A stretch of 16,317 nucleotides of DNA. It comes from Rhodothermales bacterium (GTDB lineage: Bacteria; Bacteroidota; Rhodothermia; Rhodothermales; UBA10348). The position numbers and the translations under genes are program-made. Shown in pieces: positions 1-7,674 of this stretch; the stretch's first letter is position 1; every line of letters begins with the position of its first letter. The stretch lies in the NCBI GenBank assembly GCA_013003255.1, contig JABDJZ010000615.1:1-16317 (forward strand). The letters run 5' to 3'. A model generated the notes under the pieces. It was not told the DNA's origin and ran no database searches. It saw only the letters and a program-made list of their open reading frames with translations.

Positions 1-91
1 TCCTGTGACAAGTCCACGAAATGCGGTCCCAGGCGTCTTCAGAAAGTGCTCGCCTTCGTAGGTTGAAAGACCAATCAAAAGCTGAATCCTC

Positions 92-1381
92 ATGCCGTAC
101 ATAGAGTCCGTTCACGCCCGCCAGATCATTGACAGCAGGGGCAACCCCACCGTAGAAGTTGAGATCACGACGGAAAGCGGTGGTTTCGGCAGGGCGGCCG
201 TTCCGAGCGGGGCTTCCACCGGTGAGCACGAAGCCGTTGAACTGCGGGACGGCGATGCCGAGGCCTACCTGGGCAAGGGCGTCCTGAAGGCGGTCGACAA
301 CGTGAACACCACGATTGCCGAGGAGATTGCCGGCGTGGATGTGCGCGATCAAGCCGAGCTCGACGCGCTACTGATCGAACTGGATGGATCGCCCAACAAG
401 GGCCGTCTGGGTGCAAACGCATTGCTGGGAGTATCCCTGGCAGCAGCCTACGCCGCTGCGGACGTGTCCGGTCTCCCCCTCTACCGCTACGTCGGTGGAA
501 CCAATGCCTGCACGCTTCCGGTCCCGATGATGAACATCATCAACGGAGGACGTCACGCGGACAACAGCGTCGACATGCAGGAGTTCATGATCATGCCGGT
601 CGGCGCAGGAACGTTCTCGGACGGCCTCAGAATGGGCGTCGAAGTCTTCCATCGACTGAAGAAGGTCCTCTCGGGCAAGGGCTACTCGACGGCAGTTGGA
701 GACGAAGGCGGCTTCGCCCCGAACCTGCGCTCCAACGAAGAGGCTATTGAGGTCATCCTGGAGGCCATCGACGCATGCGGGCTGAAAGCCGGCTCTGACG
801 TGATGATTGCGCTTGACCCCGCAGTCAGCGAGATGGTCGTCGACGGCAAATACGTGTTCTGGAAGAGCGACCCGGACAATCCCCGCACTTCTGAAGACAT
901 GGTCGCGTTCTGGAAGTCCTGGGTGGATCAGTATCCGATCATCTCGATCGAAGACGCGATGGGCGAGAATGACTGGACAGGCTGGAAGCAGCTCACCGAC
1001 GCTGTCGGAGATCGGGTCCAGCTGGTGGGTGATGACCTGTTTGTCACCAACACCCAGTTCCTGCAAAAGGGCATCGATGAGGGCTCGGCAAACGCCATTC
1101 TCATCAAGCTCAACCAGATCGGTACGCTCACCGAGACCTTGCAGGCCATTGATCTGGCCCACAAGAACGGGTACCGCGCCGTGATCAGTCACCGTTCGGG
1201 TGAGACGGAAGACACGACGATTGCCGATCTGGCCGTGGCCGTGAACGCCGGCCAGATCAAGACGGGCTCCGCCAGTCGCTCCGACCGGCTGGCCAAGTAC
1301 AACCAGTTGCTCCGCATTGAGGAACTTCTGGGTACTTCCGCGACGTATCCGGGCATGAAGGCCTTCGCCACCGGCGGCTAG
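92..1381 (+). CDS. eno: Enolase (phosphopyruvate hydratase)
   Basis: Enolase interconverts 2-phosphoglycerate and phosphoenolpyruvate in glycolysis and gluconeogenesis; it is cytosolic and Mg-dependent. The 429-residue protein has full family length and all landmarks: the N-terminal substrate loop SGASTGEHEAVEL (39-51), the catalytic acid Glu205 in GDEGGFAP, Mg ligands Asp242, Glu287 and Asp314, the signature ILIKLNQIGT with the catalytic base Lys339, the SHRSGETED loop (366-374), and Lys390 before TGS. The ATG start matches the usual enolase N-terminus (residues 3-18, YIESVHARQIIDSRGN); no clear Shine-Dalgarno precedes it, which is common in Bacteroidota. The stop is followed after 36 bases by the FtsB-like gene, an eno/septum-initiator adjacency that recurs in many bacteria. 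Nothing looks damaged. Confidence 0.98.
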   Translation: MPYIESVHARQIIDSRGNPTVEVEITTESGGFGRAAVPSGASTGEHEAVELRDGDAEAYLGKGVLKAVDNVNTTIAEEIAGVDVRDQAELDALLIELDGSPNKGRLGANALLGVSLAAAYAAADVSGLPLYRYVGGTNACTLPVPMMNIINGGRHADNSVDMQEFMIMPVGAGTFSDGLRMGVEVFHRLKKVLSGKGYSTAVGDEGGFAPNLRSNEEAIEVILEAIDACGLKAGSDVMIALDPAVSEMVVDGKYVFWKSDPDNPRTSEDMVAFWKSWVDQYPIISIEDAMGENDWTGWKQLTDAVGDRVQLVGDDLFVTNTQFLQKGIDEGSANAILIKLNQIGTLTETLQAIDLAHKNGYRAVISHRSGETEDTTIADLAVAVNAGQIKTGSASRSDRLAKYNQLLRIEELLGTSATYPGMKAFATGG

Positions 1382-1417
1382 GCCCTGAGTCCATAGCTCC
1401 AACGGTCTCCAACCCGC

Positions 1418-1720
1418 ATGATTGATCGCGCCCGTGAGATGCTGGCCCGCTACCGCGGCTACATGATCGGCGCGGCTGCGATCCTGCTGATTTTCTGGAT
1501 CGGGTTCCTGGACAGCCACAGCCTCCTGAAACGCTACCAATGGCATCGCGAAGCGGATGCGCTGAAGCGTGACAATGCCGCGCTCCAGGAGGAGATCGAT
1601 CGGCTGGAGATGGAACTGGGCAAGGACCTCACGGACGAGGAAGTAGAGCGAATCGCCAGGGAGCAGTACGGCATGCAGCGTGAGGGCGAGACTGTACATC
1701 CCCTCATCGAAGGAGAGTAA
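1418..1720 (+). CDS. FtsB/DivIC-family septum formation initiator
   Basis: This 100-residue bitopic membrane protein belongs to the FtsB/DivIC septum-formation family, which links early and late divisome proteins through FtsL and FtsQ/DivIB. A short cytoplasmic arm (1-14) is followed by one transmembrane helix (about 15-32, AAAILLIFWIGF core) and a charged coiled coil (about 38-70, with heptad-like LKRDNAALQEEIDRLEMEL). The C-terminal motif VERIAREQYGM (76-86) matches the family's 'ERIAREKYGM' signature. Its position directly after eno supports the assignment. Its stop abuts the next ATG with no gap, so it is probably co-translated with the ROK kinase. I cannot separate FtsB from DivIC by sequence alone, so no symbol is given. 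Confidence 0.9.
   Translation: MIDRAREMLARYRGYMIGAAAILLIFWIGFLDSHSLLKRYQWHREADALKRDNAALQEEIDRLEMELGKDLTDEEVERIAREQYGMQREGETVHPLIEGE
1710..1715 (+). promoter_or_regulatory. Shine-Dalgarno of the ROK kinase gene
   Basis: AAGGAG lies inside the last codons of the FtsB-like gene, five bases before the ATG at 1721. It is the cleanest ribosome binding site in the window, where most starts have weak ones. It fixes the ROK start and points to coupled translation across the zero-gap junction. Confidence 0.7.
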
Positions 1721-2707
1721 ATGGACCAACTGGCCATCGGCGTAGACCTGGGCGGCACCTCCATCAAGTGTGCGCTGGTCTCACGCCGGACCGGGCTCGT
1801 TCACCAGGCCAGTCGTGATACCGAGGCCGCGCGTGGCCCCGAAGTAGTGCTGGACAACATGGCCGGCCTCATCAAGATGATGATGGAGCGTGCCGAGGGG
1901 CCTGTACTTGGTGCAGGCGTCGGTTCGCCGGGCATCATCAACTGGGACCGAACCACGGTCTCCGAGCCCCCGAACCTGCCCGGGTGGAAGACCGTGCACC
2001 TGGGCGAGGCGCTTTCGGGCCGCATCGGCGTCCCGCTGGAGGTCCTGGTCGAGAACGATGCCAACGCAGCCGGCCTCGGCTCAGCCCACTACGGTGCCGG
2101 CAAGCCCTTCGATTCGTTCATCATGGTGACCCTGGGCACCGGTGTTGGTGGAGCCATCATCTACCAGAACCGCATTTTCAGGGGTGCATCTGGCGGGGCG
2201 GGTGAGCTGGGTCATATGACCATCGACTACGAGGGGCCCGTAGACAACCACGACATCCCGGGGGCATCCGAGGCCTACCTCGGACAGCGGTTTCTGTCGG
2301 CCCACGCAGCCCGCATGGCGCGCCAGACTCCGGACTCGGCGCTGAATGATACCATTCGCGAACGGGGGGATCTGGAGCCGCATCTGATCTACCAGGCCGC
2401 CGTGAAGGGAGACCAGACAGCCCTGGAGATCCTTGAATGGGCTGGGCACAAACTCGGCGTCCTGCTGGGTTCGGCCGTGAATTTGCTTGACATCAGAAAG
2501 GTGGTTGTAGGCGGTGGACTTTCCGCGGCCGGAGACTTCATTTTCGAGTCTGCCCGGACCACCATTCGGCAGTTTGTCACCCACGGACTTAGAGAAGGCA
2601 TTGAGATCATCCAGGAGCCCAGAGGCAACGAGGTCGGCGTCCTTGGGGCCGCCCACCTGGTTTTCGAGCGGGTGGACGATGCCGTGGCGAGTTCGGTCGG
2701 TGATTGA
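1721..2707 (+). CDS. ROK-family sugar kinase, probable glucokinase, with altered zinc motif
   Basis: A cytosolic ATP-dependent sugar kinase of the ROK (repressor, ORF, kinase) family, most likely phosphorylating glucose to glucose 6-phosphate for glycolysis. The 328 residues carry the N-terminal phosphate-binding motif DLGGTSIK (9-16), the sugar-binding/catalytic motif ENDANAA with Asp113, the second phosphate loop LGTGVGG (138-144), the GELGH motif with His165, and an adenosine-loop-like VVGGGLS (262-268). There is no N-terminal helix-turn-helix, so it is an enzyme rather than a ROK repressor. The usual zinc-binding CxCGxxGC segment is here DNHDIPGA (175-182), with all three cysteines replaced, while the flanking GP and EAY are kept. 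The sugar specificity is not proven. It overlaps the start of lptD. Confidence 0.9.
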   Translation: MDQLAIGVDLGGTSIKCALVSRRTGLVHQASRDTEAARGPEVVLDNMAGLIKMMMERAEGPVLGAGVGSPGIINWDRTTVSEPPNLPGWKTVHLGEALSGRIGVPLEVLVENDANAAGLGSAHYGAGKPFDSFIMVTLGTGVGGAIIYQNRIFRGASGGAGELGHMTIDYEGPVDNHDIPGASEAYLGQRFLSAHAARMARQTPDSALNDTIRERGDLEPHLIYQAAVKGDQTALEILEWAGHKLGVLLGSAVNLLDIRKVVVGGGLSAAGDFIFESARTTIRQFVTHGLREGIEIIQEPRGNEVGVLGAAHLVFERVDDAVASSVGD

Positions 2708-5321
2708 GGCCCGAAGGACCACCCTCCTTCTGATGGCTCTCCTGCTGGCTGCCCCGGCAGCGGCACAGGTTTCCCCCGGTTCCGCGCCTGGTGCCGCCGG
2801 AAACCGGGATCTGAAGGGTCCGGTCCAGTTCGTGGCTGCCGACTCGCTGATCATCTCCTTTGGCGACTCGGATCTGGGCTCTCTCTTTGGTGATGCCACC
2901 GTGGACTACGATGATGTCGCGCTGAAAGCGTGGCGCATTGACATGCTGTTTGACATCGAGGAGGTCCAGGCCGAAGGACTTCGCACCGATACCGGAATGG
3001 TGGGCCAGCCGGAGTTTCGCCAGGGCGAAGAGACGTTCGCAGGAAGCCGCCTGGCCTTCAACATGCGAACCGAACGTGGCCGGGTCGAACAGGCGCGCAC
3101 CCAGGTGCAGGAGGGCTTCGTCCGCGCCGATGTGGTCAAGGCCACCGAGGATTCCACGCTCTACATCCGAAACGGCGCCTACTCCACCTGCCCCTGCATC
3201 GATGATCCCTCCTACTCGCTGCGCGCGAGTCGGATGAAGATTGTCGATCAGAAGTGGATCTACACCGGCCCCATCCAGCTGTACCTCTTCAACATCCCCA
3301 CGCCGCTCTGGCTACCCTTCGGATTCCTGCCGGCGCAGGAGAGCCGTCGAAGTGGCCCGCTGCCGCCCACCTACGGCGAGGACAGCAACGGCTTCTACCT
3401 GCGCGACTGGGGCTGGTACTTCTCGATGAACGAGTACATGGACCTGCAACTGCAGGGTGGATTCTGGACCCAGGGCAGCGTTGAGGGTCGGGCCCTGTTC
3501 CGATACGCCCGCCGATACGGGTTTTCGGGACAGGTCGGGCTGAGCCTGGCCAGGTTCCGAGAGGGCGTCCGTGGTGATCCCGCCTTCGGCATCCGGAACA
3601 CCGGATCGTTCCGATGGAACCACTCGCAGACCATTAGCCCGTCCGCCAATTTCGACGCCAACGTCAACCTGTCCTCCAGCGGCTACCTGCGGGGCGTCTC
3701 CCAGGACTATTCGGACCGGGTCACCCAGACCATCCAGTCCAGCATCCGGTACTCCAAGCGGTGGCGCTCCCGGAGTCTTACCGTCAACGCCAACCACCGG
3801 CAGGTGGTGAGTTCAGGCTCCGTCCAGCTCGGGCTGCCCAACATCTCGTTCTCCCAGAACTCCTTCAAGCCGCTCCAGCGGTCCAGCCGGCCTCCTGGAT
3901 CCGGAGAGCGCTTCTACGAGAAGCTGACGGTCAGCCTATCCTCGTCCATCGACAACTCGTTCAGTTTCACGCCGCTGTCTGACGAGGCCTTGATCTCGGC
4001 CGGCGATTCCGCTGCGGCATCGATCGACTGGATAGATGCCCTGCTTTCCCAATCAGACTACGAACGCGCCACGGGATCCAGTGAGCGCTTTGACTTCCGG
4101 GCAACGCACCGGATTCCGGTCTCCGCCCCCTTCTCGGTGACCAGTCTCCCACTGCTGGGTGACTTCAGAATGAACCTGACGCCCAACCTCTCCTACACCG
4201 AGAACTGGTTTCTACGTACAGAGGAGCGTGTCTTCAATGACAGCACGCAGGCGGTAGAGATCGGTAGCAACGCGGGCTTCTATGCCCTGCGCCAATACAC
4301 CGCCAGCGTCTCTGCCAGCTCGGTCTTCTACGGGATCTTTCCTGTGAGAGTGGGTGCTTACGAGGGTCTGCGGCACACGGTCCGCCCCAGCCTGGGCTTC
4401 GGGTACCGCCCCAATGCGTTCTCCGGTTCGAACGTCCGGAGCTACTTCGACGGAAGCGGCAACGAGGTGGAGTACGCCGTCGTGCCCGGCGTCTCCCGGG
4501 GCGAGCAGCAATCGCTGACATTCTCACTGGCCAACACGTTTGAGACCAAGCGTGCTCCTGCGGACTCAGCCAGCACCGGTCAGAGCAGGCCCACCAAACT
4601 GCTGGATTTGAACGTGGCCAGCAGCTTCAACTACGCGGCGGATTCGCTTGGCTTCGGCCCCGTTTCGCTGTCGGCCAGAACCCGTCTGCTGGGGCAGGTA
4701 GATGTCGATTTCAGGTCGTCGTTCTCGCCGTATCGGCTCAACGAGTCCGGTGTGGTTCGCAACGAATACGCATTCGCGGCTAGCTCGCCCCTCGGCAGGC
4801 TGACAAGCGCCAGCCTCACCGTCCGGACGTCGCTTCGGAGTCGCACCACGCGTGGCGAGAGTCGTCCGATGACCACGCCCCGCGCCGGCTTCACCGATCC
4901 GGGTGGATCCATCGTCGGCGCCTCGACCCTTGGAAACAGCTTTCAGCAACCCTTTGGTGGGTCCCAGACCGACTTCGCCATTCCGTGGTCCCTCTCGATG
5001 GACTTCACGTATGGACTCAACAAGAGCGGCCTGACGTCCAGCAAGCGAGCCGTAGTCAATGCCTCGTTTGACTTCTCGCTCACGCCGAACTGGAAGATTA
5101 CCGGGCGCGGTGGCTATGACCTTCAGAACATGGAACTTGCCACTACCAACCTGGCGGTGGCCCGCGACTTCGACTGCTGGCAGATGTCCTTCAACTGGAT
5201 TCCGACCGGGTTTTACCAGTCCTGGGGATTCGATCTGCACGTCAAGAGCAGCCACCTGCGCGACCTCCTTCGCATTCGACAGCCCAAGTCTGATGTCCGT
5301 GATCGGTTCGGGAGTCTCTAG
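2679..5321 (+). CDS. lptD: LptD-like LPS-assembly outer-membrane protein
   Basis: LptD is the outer-membrane barrel that inserts lipopolysaccharide into the outer leaflet at the end of the Lpt bridge. From the ATG at 2679 it is 880 residues: a signal peptide (arginine-containing n-region, LLLMALLLAAPA core, cleavage near AAA-Q30), an OstA/LptA-like beta domain (about 48-190) with family-typical segments such as GDATVDY and VQAEGLRTDTG, a cysteine pair at 171 and 173 in STCPCIDDPSYS, and the junction IPTPLWLPFGFLP (206-218) leading to a long aromatic-rich beta-barrel. The C-terminus WIPTGFYQSWGFDLHVKSS is typical of Bacteroidota LptD. GTG at 2700 is an alternative start that keeps the signal peptide and reduces the overlap with the ROK gene from 29 to 8 bases. 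Confidence 0.88.
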   Translation: MPWRVRSVIEARRTTLLLMALLLAAPAAAQVSPGSAPGAAGNRDLKGPVQFVAADSLIISFGDSDLGSLFGDATVDYDDVALKAWRIDMLFDIEEVQAEGLRTDTGMVGQPEFRQGEETFAGSRLAFNMRTERGRVEQARTQVQEGFVRADVVKATEDSTLYIRNGAYSTCPCIDDPSYSLRASRMKIVDQKWIYTGPIQLYLFNIPTPLWLPFGFLPAQESRRSGPLPPTYGEDSNGFYLRDWGWYFSMNEYMDLQLQGGFWTQGSVEGRALFRYARRYGFSGQVGLSLARFREGVRGDPAFGIRNTGSFRWNHSQTISPSANFDANVNLSSSGYLRGVSQDYSDRVTQTIQSSIRYSKRWRSRSLTVNANHRQVVSSGSVQLGLPNISFSQNSFKPLQRSSRPPGSGERFYEKLTVSLSSSIDNSFSFTPLSDEALISAGDSAAASIDWIDALLSQSDYERATGSSERFDFRATHRIPVSAPFSVTSLPLLGDFRMNLTPNLSYTENWFLRTEERVFNDSTQAVEIGSNAGFYALRQYTASVSASSVFYGIFPVRVGAYEGLRHTVRPSLGFGYRPNAFSGSNVRSYFDGSGNEVEYAVVPGVSRGEQQSLTFSLANTFETKRAPADSASTGQSRPTKLLDLNVASSFNYAADSLGFGPVSLSARTRLLGQVDVDFRSSFSPYRLNESGVVRNEYAFAASSPLGRLTSASLTVRTSLRSRTTRGESRPMTTPRAGFTDPGGSIVGASTLGNSFQQPFGGSQTDFAIPWSLSMDFTYGLNKSGLTSSKRAVVNASFDFSLTPNWKITGRGGYDLQNMELATTNLAVARDFDCWQMSFNWIPTGFYQSWGFDLHVKSSHLRDLLRIRQPKSDVRDRFGSL

Positions 5322-5817
5322 GAGACGACTTGTCCCGCTTTTCTTTGTGCTCACTCTGGCCGGATGCGGCCTGGTGGGATCGGAAGAGCCGGTTGATGGG
5401 CACTACGCCTTCGCCAACGCATTTGGCTATGTCGAGACGGTCGTCGTCCAGAATGGCGGTTTCGAGGAGCTACGGTTTGAGGTGACCGGCACCCTGACCC
5501 TGCAAGAGGGAGATGGCAGCGTCACAGGAAACGGAAGCTGTACCCGCACTACCATTTCGACCGTTCAGCCGGAGGACATCGAGACGCGTACGGAGGTAAC
5601 TGACACGGCCACCTTCAGTGGTCTCCGTTCCGGATCCTCGCTGACCGGCGTCCGCCTGGCAGGCTGCGCCTTTCCACGGCCGATGTTTGGTTCGATAGAG
5701 AAGGGCAGATTAGTCCTTAACACGGACCTTGATTTCCCCGTGTCGCGGGGGACGACCGTGATCTCGGACCGATTTGGTGATCCCAAACGGCTCGTGCTTA
5801 CCCGTTCTGGCTCCTAG
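5293..5817 (+). CDS. Small predicted lipoprotein of unknown function, coupled to lptD
   Basis: From the ATG at 5293 this is a 174-residue lipoprotein. An n-region with RRR (10-12), a hydrophobic core LVPLFFVLTL and the lipobox LAG-C25 predict signal peptidase II processing. The mature part starts GLVGSEEP, an acidic linker, and then runs as alternating polar/hydrophobic stretches rich in T, V, G and S, suggesting a small beta-sandwich or lipocalin-like fold. Two further cysteines (in GNGSCTR and LAGCAFP) could form a disulfide. The start overlaps lptD by 29 bases; GTG at 5299 is an alternative. I do not recognise a named family. By position it might help LptD, as LptE does, but the sequence does not show LptE motifs to my eye. 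Confidence 0.75.
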   Translation: MSVIGSGVSRRRLVPLFFVLTLAGCGLVGSEEPVDGHYAFANAFGYVETVVVQNGGFEELRFEVTGTLTLQEGDGSVTGNGSCTRTTISTVQPEDIETRTEVTDTATFSGLRSGSSLTGVRLAGCAFPRPMFGSIEKGRLVLNTDLDFPVSRGTTVISDRFGDPKRLVLTRSGS

Positions 5818-5819
5818 CA

Positions 5820-5829
5820 GTACCGGTAC
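5820..5829. promoter_or_regulatory. 10-base perfect palindrome upstream of the sigma-54-like site
   Basis: GTACCGGTAC is a perfect palindrome that begins three bases after the lipoprotein stop and ends five bases before the sigma-54-like element. It could be a protein-binding site, but ten bases of palindrome in GC-rich DNA can arise by chance. Confidence 0.2.
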
Positions 5830-5834
5830 GTGAA

Positions 5835-5851
5835 TTGGCCCGGCACTTGCA
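5835..5851 (+). promoter_or_regulatory. Candidate sigma-54 (-24/-12) promoter
   Basis: TTGGCCCGGCACTTGCA matches the sigma-54 consensus (TGGCACG, four bases, TTGCA) with one mismatch in the -24 element. The invariant GG (5837-5838) and GC (5849-5850) are exactly ten bases apart. It sits in the 72-base gap before the BON gene, and predicts a transcription start near 5862, about 28 bases before the ATG. A sigma-54 gene and activator in this genome are assumed, not seen. Confidence 0.5.
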
Positions 5852-5889
5852 AGTAGTCGGGCAAGTCACACAGCCTGAGCCCGACCACC

Positions 5890-6183
5890 ATGTTCCACCT
5901 GCCCAAACGGGTACTTCGATTCCTCCCTGAACGTCGCAAGATGGTCGACCCGGCGTCAGATCGGGACCGCCGCATTGCCCGCAGGCTCCAGGATCTGTTT
6001 GAACGTGAACTTGCGCTCTCTGAAGTAGGAAGCCTCCAGTTCTTCGTCCACAAGGGTTCGGTGGTGCTCAAGGGTGTCATCCCCGAGGCGATAGAACGTC
6101 AAAACGTCCTCGACGTCATTGAGTCGCTTCCGGAGGTCCGACGCGTGGTGGATCACCTGGAAAGCGCACGAAGAGCTGCCTGA
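5890..6183 (+). CDS. BON-domain protein
   Basis: This 97-residue protein is mostly one BON domain (about 26-92), the small alpha-beta fold of OsmY and related envelope or lipid-associating proteins. The pattern is clear: DRRIARRLQDLF helix, a central strand pair with FVHKGSVVLKGVI (52-64, the conserved G-V-L-G core), helix AIERQNVLDVIESL, and the closing VRRVVDHL. No signal peptide or membrane helix is evident, so it looks cytoplasmic, unlike OsmY. A second ATG at 5941 would drop the basic 17-residue N-terminus (LPKRVLRFLPERRK) and keep the whole domain. It stands alone behind a sigma-54-like promoter and faces the GNAT gene. Its ligand is unknown; BON domains are usually thought to bind phospholipid or act as scaffolds. 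Confidence 0.8.
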   Translation: MFHLPKRVLRFLPERRKMVDPASDRDRRIARRLQDLFERELALSEVGSLQFFVHKGSVVLKGVIPEAIERQNVLDVIESLPEVRRVVDHLESARRAA

Positions 6184-6205
6184 TCCCCTGCGAGACGCGC
6201 GGGAC

Positions 6206-6223
6206 CTCTGCGGCTCCGCGGAG
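6206..6223. terminator. Possible shared terminator hairpin between convergent genes
   Basis: A 7-bp GC-rich stem (CTCTGCG pairing with CGCGGAG, one G-U pair, loop GCTC) lies in the 48-base gap between the converging BON and GNAT stops. There is no T-run on either strand, so intrinsic termination would be weak. Confidence 0.3.
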
Positions 6224-6231
6224 AACCGGTC

Positions 6232-6639
6232 TTACTTCAGCTTCAGCGTCCAGGCATTGTCTACCTGCCTGAAACCCAGCTTCACGTAGTATCGGGAAGA
6301 GATGTTGCTGTGGCGAAGGAGGAGTTCGGTCCCCCGGCACTGCTCAAACACCTCGTCCAAAAGGCGCTTTCCAATCCCCGATCCCTGCACATCCGGCTCT
6401 ACCGCCAGTTCGCAGAGATAGCTCTCCGAGACGCCATCCGTGAGCGCGCGCGCCACGCCCGCCAGTTGCTCGCCGTACCAGGCGCTGATCACCACCGAAG
6501 AGGCCTCGAACTTCTTCCATACGCGCTCCGGCGTGTCAACGGCCCGCAGCAAGGGTGCGCGCCGGTACAGGGTGACGATTTTCCCGGGCGTCAGCCCTTC
6601 CATGCCGAGCTTGATCTCGATGTTCTGAATCGTCGTCAT
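6232..6639 (-). CDS. GNAT-family N-acetyltransferase
   Basis: A 135-residue single-domain acetyltransferase that should transfer acetyl from acetyl-CoA to an unidentified amine. The core of the fold is visible: substrate-side strands VVISAWYGEQLAGVARAL (49-66), beta-4 YLCELAVEPDVQGSGIGKRLL (74-94) with the acetyl-CoA pyrophosphate loop QGSGIG (85-90, Q/RxxGxG), and the C-terminal NISSRYYVKLGFRQ (112-125), where the Tyr of YYVKLGF is the usual general-acid position. The start chosen is the ATG at 6639, giving MTTIQNIEIK; longer readings run into the upstream ABC gene. Only two bases separate it from the ABC ATPase stop, so it is the last gene of a sucC-led unit. The substrate cannot be told from sequence. 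Confidence 0.85.
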   Translation of the reverse strand: MTTIQNIEIKLGMEGLTPGKIVTLYRRAPLLRAVDTPERVWKKFEASSVVISAWYGEQLAGVARALTDGVSESYLCELAVEPDVQGSGIGKRLLDEVFEQCRGTELLLRHSNISSRYYVKLGFRQVDNAWTLKLK

Positions 6640-6641
6640 CG

Positions 6642-7658
6642 CTAGAGGTCGTTCAGTACCCAGCGCATGCGGGTCGCGCTGAGACGGGTTTCGGTTTCCA
6701 AGGTAATCGTGGATGGCATGCGCAGCCGAAGTATCTCGTCGTCCACGGCCACCTCCCATTCCGCCTGGTGTCCAAGGAACTGACGGGAGATCACCCGACC
6801 AGTCACGGCGCCCTCAGGGTCCGGCCGCAGATCATCGGGCCGAACGCTCAGTACGCGACCAGCGACCGATTTGTCTGCGCTGTCCGCAGCGAACCGCGCT
6901 GCCAGACTGCCCTGTATGATATTGCTGCCTCCCAGGAAAGAAGCCACGTAGGCGGTTTCCGGCTCGTGATAGAGCGCGTCGGGGGCTCCGAGCTGGACTA
7001 TTTTGCCGTCCCGCATCACGGCCATCACGTCCGAAATGGCCATCGCCTCCTGCTGGTCATGCGTGACGTAAATGGACGTCGTTCCCAGTCCGCGTTGCAG
7101 GTCCCTCAATTCGGACCGGGTTTGCTCCCGCAACGCCACATCCAGGTTGGAAAGCGGCTCATCGAATAGCATGACTGCCGGTTCCACCACCAACGCGCGA
7201 GCCAACGCCACGCGCTGCTGCTGCCCGCCGGAAAGCGCCGTCACGTTCCGATCCAGCAGGTGGGCCATCCCGACGCGGTCAAGTGCTTCCTGCACACGCC
7301 GCTTCCGATCGGCGGAAGGCACGCGGCGCACCCGTAGGCCATACGCCACATTTTCCTCCACGGTCATCGTGGGAAACAGCGCGTAGCTCTGGAAGACCAT
7401 GGCCGTCGGCCGACGCTGGGCACTCAGGCCGGTGACATCCTCACCATCAATGTGGATGGTCCCTCCGCTTGGCTCCTCCAGCCCGGCAATCATCCGGAGC
7501 AGCGTGGACTTGCCGCAGCCGGATGGACCCAGTAGGGTAAAGAAAGAGCCCGGCTCCACGGACAACGTGACGCCATTTACCGCGCGTACGTCTCCGAACC
7601 GCTTCGCTACGGCATGGAGCGATACCGCTCCGGCAGTCTGACTGACCGATTCCGACAT
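6642..7658 (-). CDS. ABC transporter ATPase with TOBE domain, iron/polyamine importer type
   Basis: A cytoplasmic ATPase subunit of the CUT1/FbpC/PotA-like importer class, 338 residues. It has Walker A GPSGCGKST (44-52), Q-loop Gln90 in VFQSYALFP, signature LSGGQQQR (142-149), Walker B VMLFDEP (162-168, catalytic Glu167), D-loop SNLD and switch His200 in VTHDQQEA. After about residue 245 a TOBE-type regulatory domain follows, including LSVRPDDLRPD. No permease or solute-binding protein gene is adjacent, so its partner must lie elsewhere or it serves several transporters. It starts 16 bases after the sucC stop with a GGGAG Shine-Dalgarno, and nearly abuts the GNAT gene. Residues alone do not decide between iron, polyamine, sulfate or sugar. 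Confidence 0.92.
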   Translation of the reverse strand: MSESVSQTAGAVSLHAVAKRFGDVRAVNGVTLSVEPGSFFTLLGPSGCGKSTLLRMIAGLEEPSGGTIHIDGEDVTGLSAQRRPTAMVFQSYALFPTMTVEENVAYGLRVRRVPSADRKRRVQEALDRVGMAHLLDRNVTALSGGQQQRVALARALVVEPAVMLFDEPLSNLDVALREQTRSELRDLQRGLGTTSIYVTHDQQEAMAISDVMAVMRDGKIVQLGAPDALYHEPETAYVASFLGGSNIIQGSLAARFAADSADKSVAGRVLSVRPDDLRPDPEGAVTGRVISRQFLGHQAEWEVAVDDEILRLRMPSTITLETETRLSATRMRWVLNDL

Positions 7659-7674
7659 GCGGGCACTCCCCGAG

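Noticed and set aside
1..91. 3' end of an upstream gene or a clear eno promoter
   Set aside because: Two frames are open for about 60 bases but are too short to judge, and no convincing promoter hexamers or Shine-Dalgarno are visible.
368..1729. Long minus-strand open frame (453 codons) opposite eno and the FtsB-like gene
   Set aside because: It is fully antisense to an unmistakable enolase and its translation shows no family motif; high-GC genes often leave the opposite strand open.
2081..2899. Minus-strand open frame across the ROK/lptD junction
   Set aside because: Antisense to two supported genes, with no recognisable domain.
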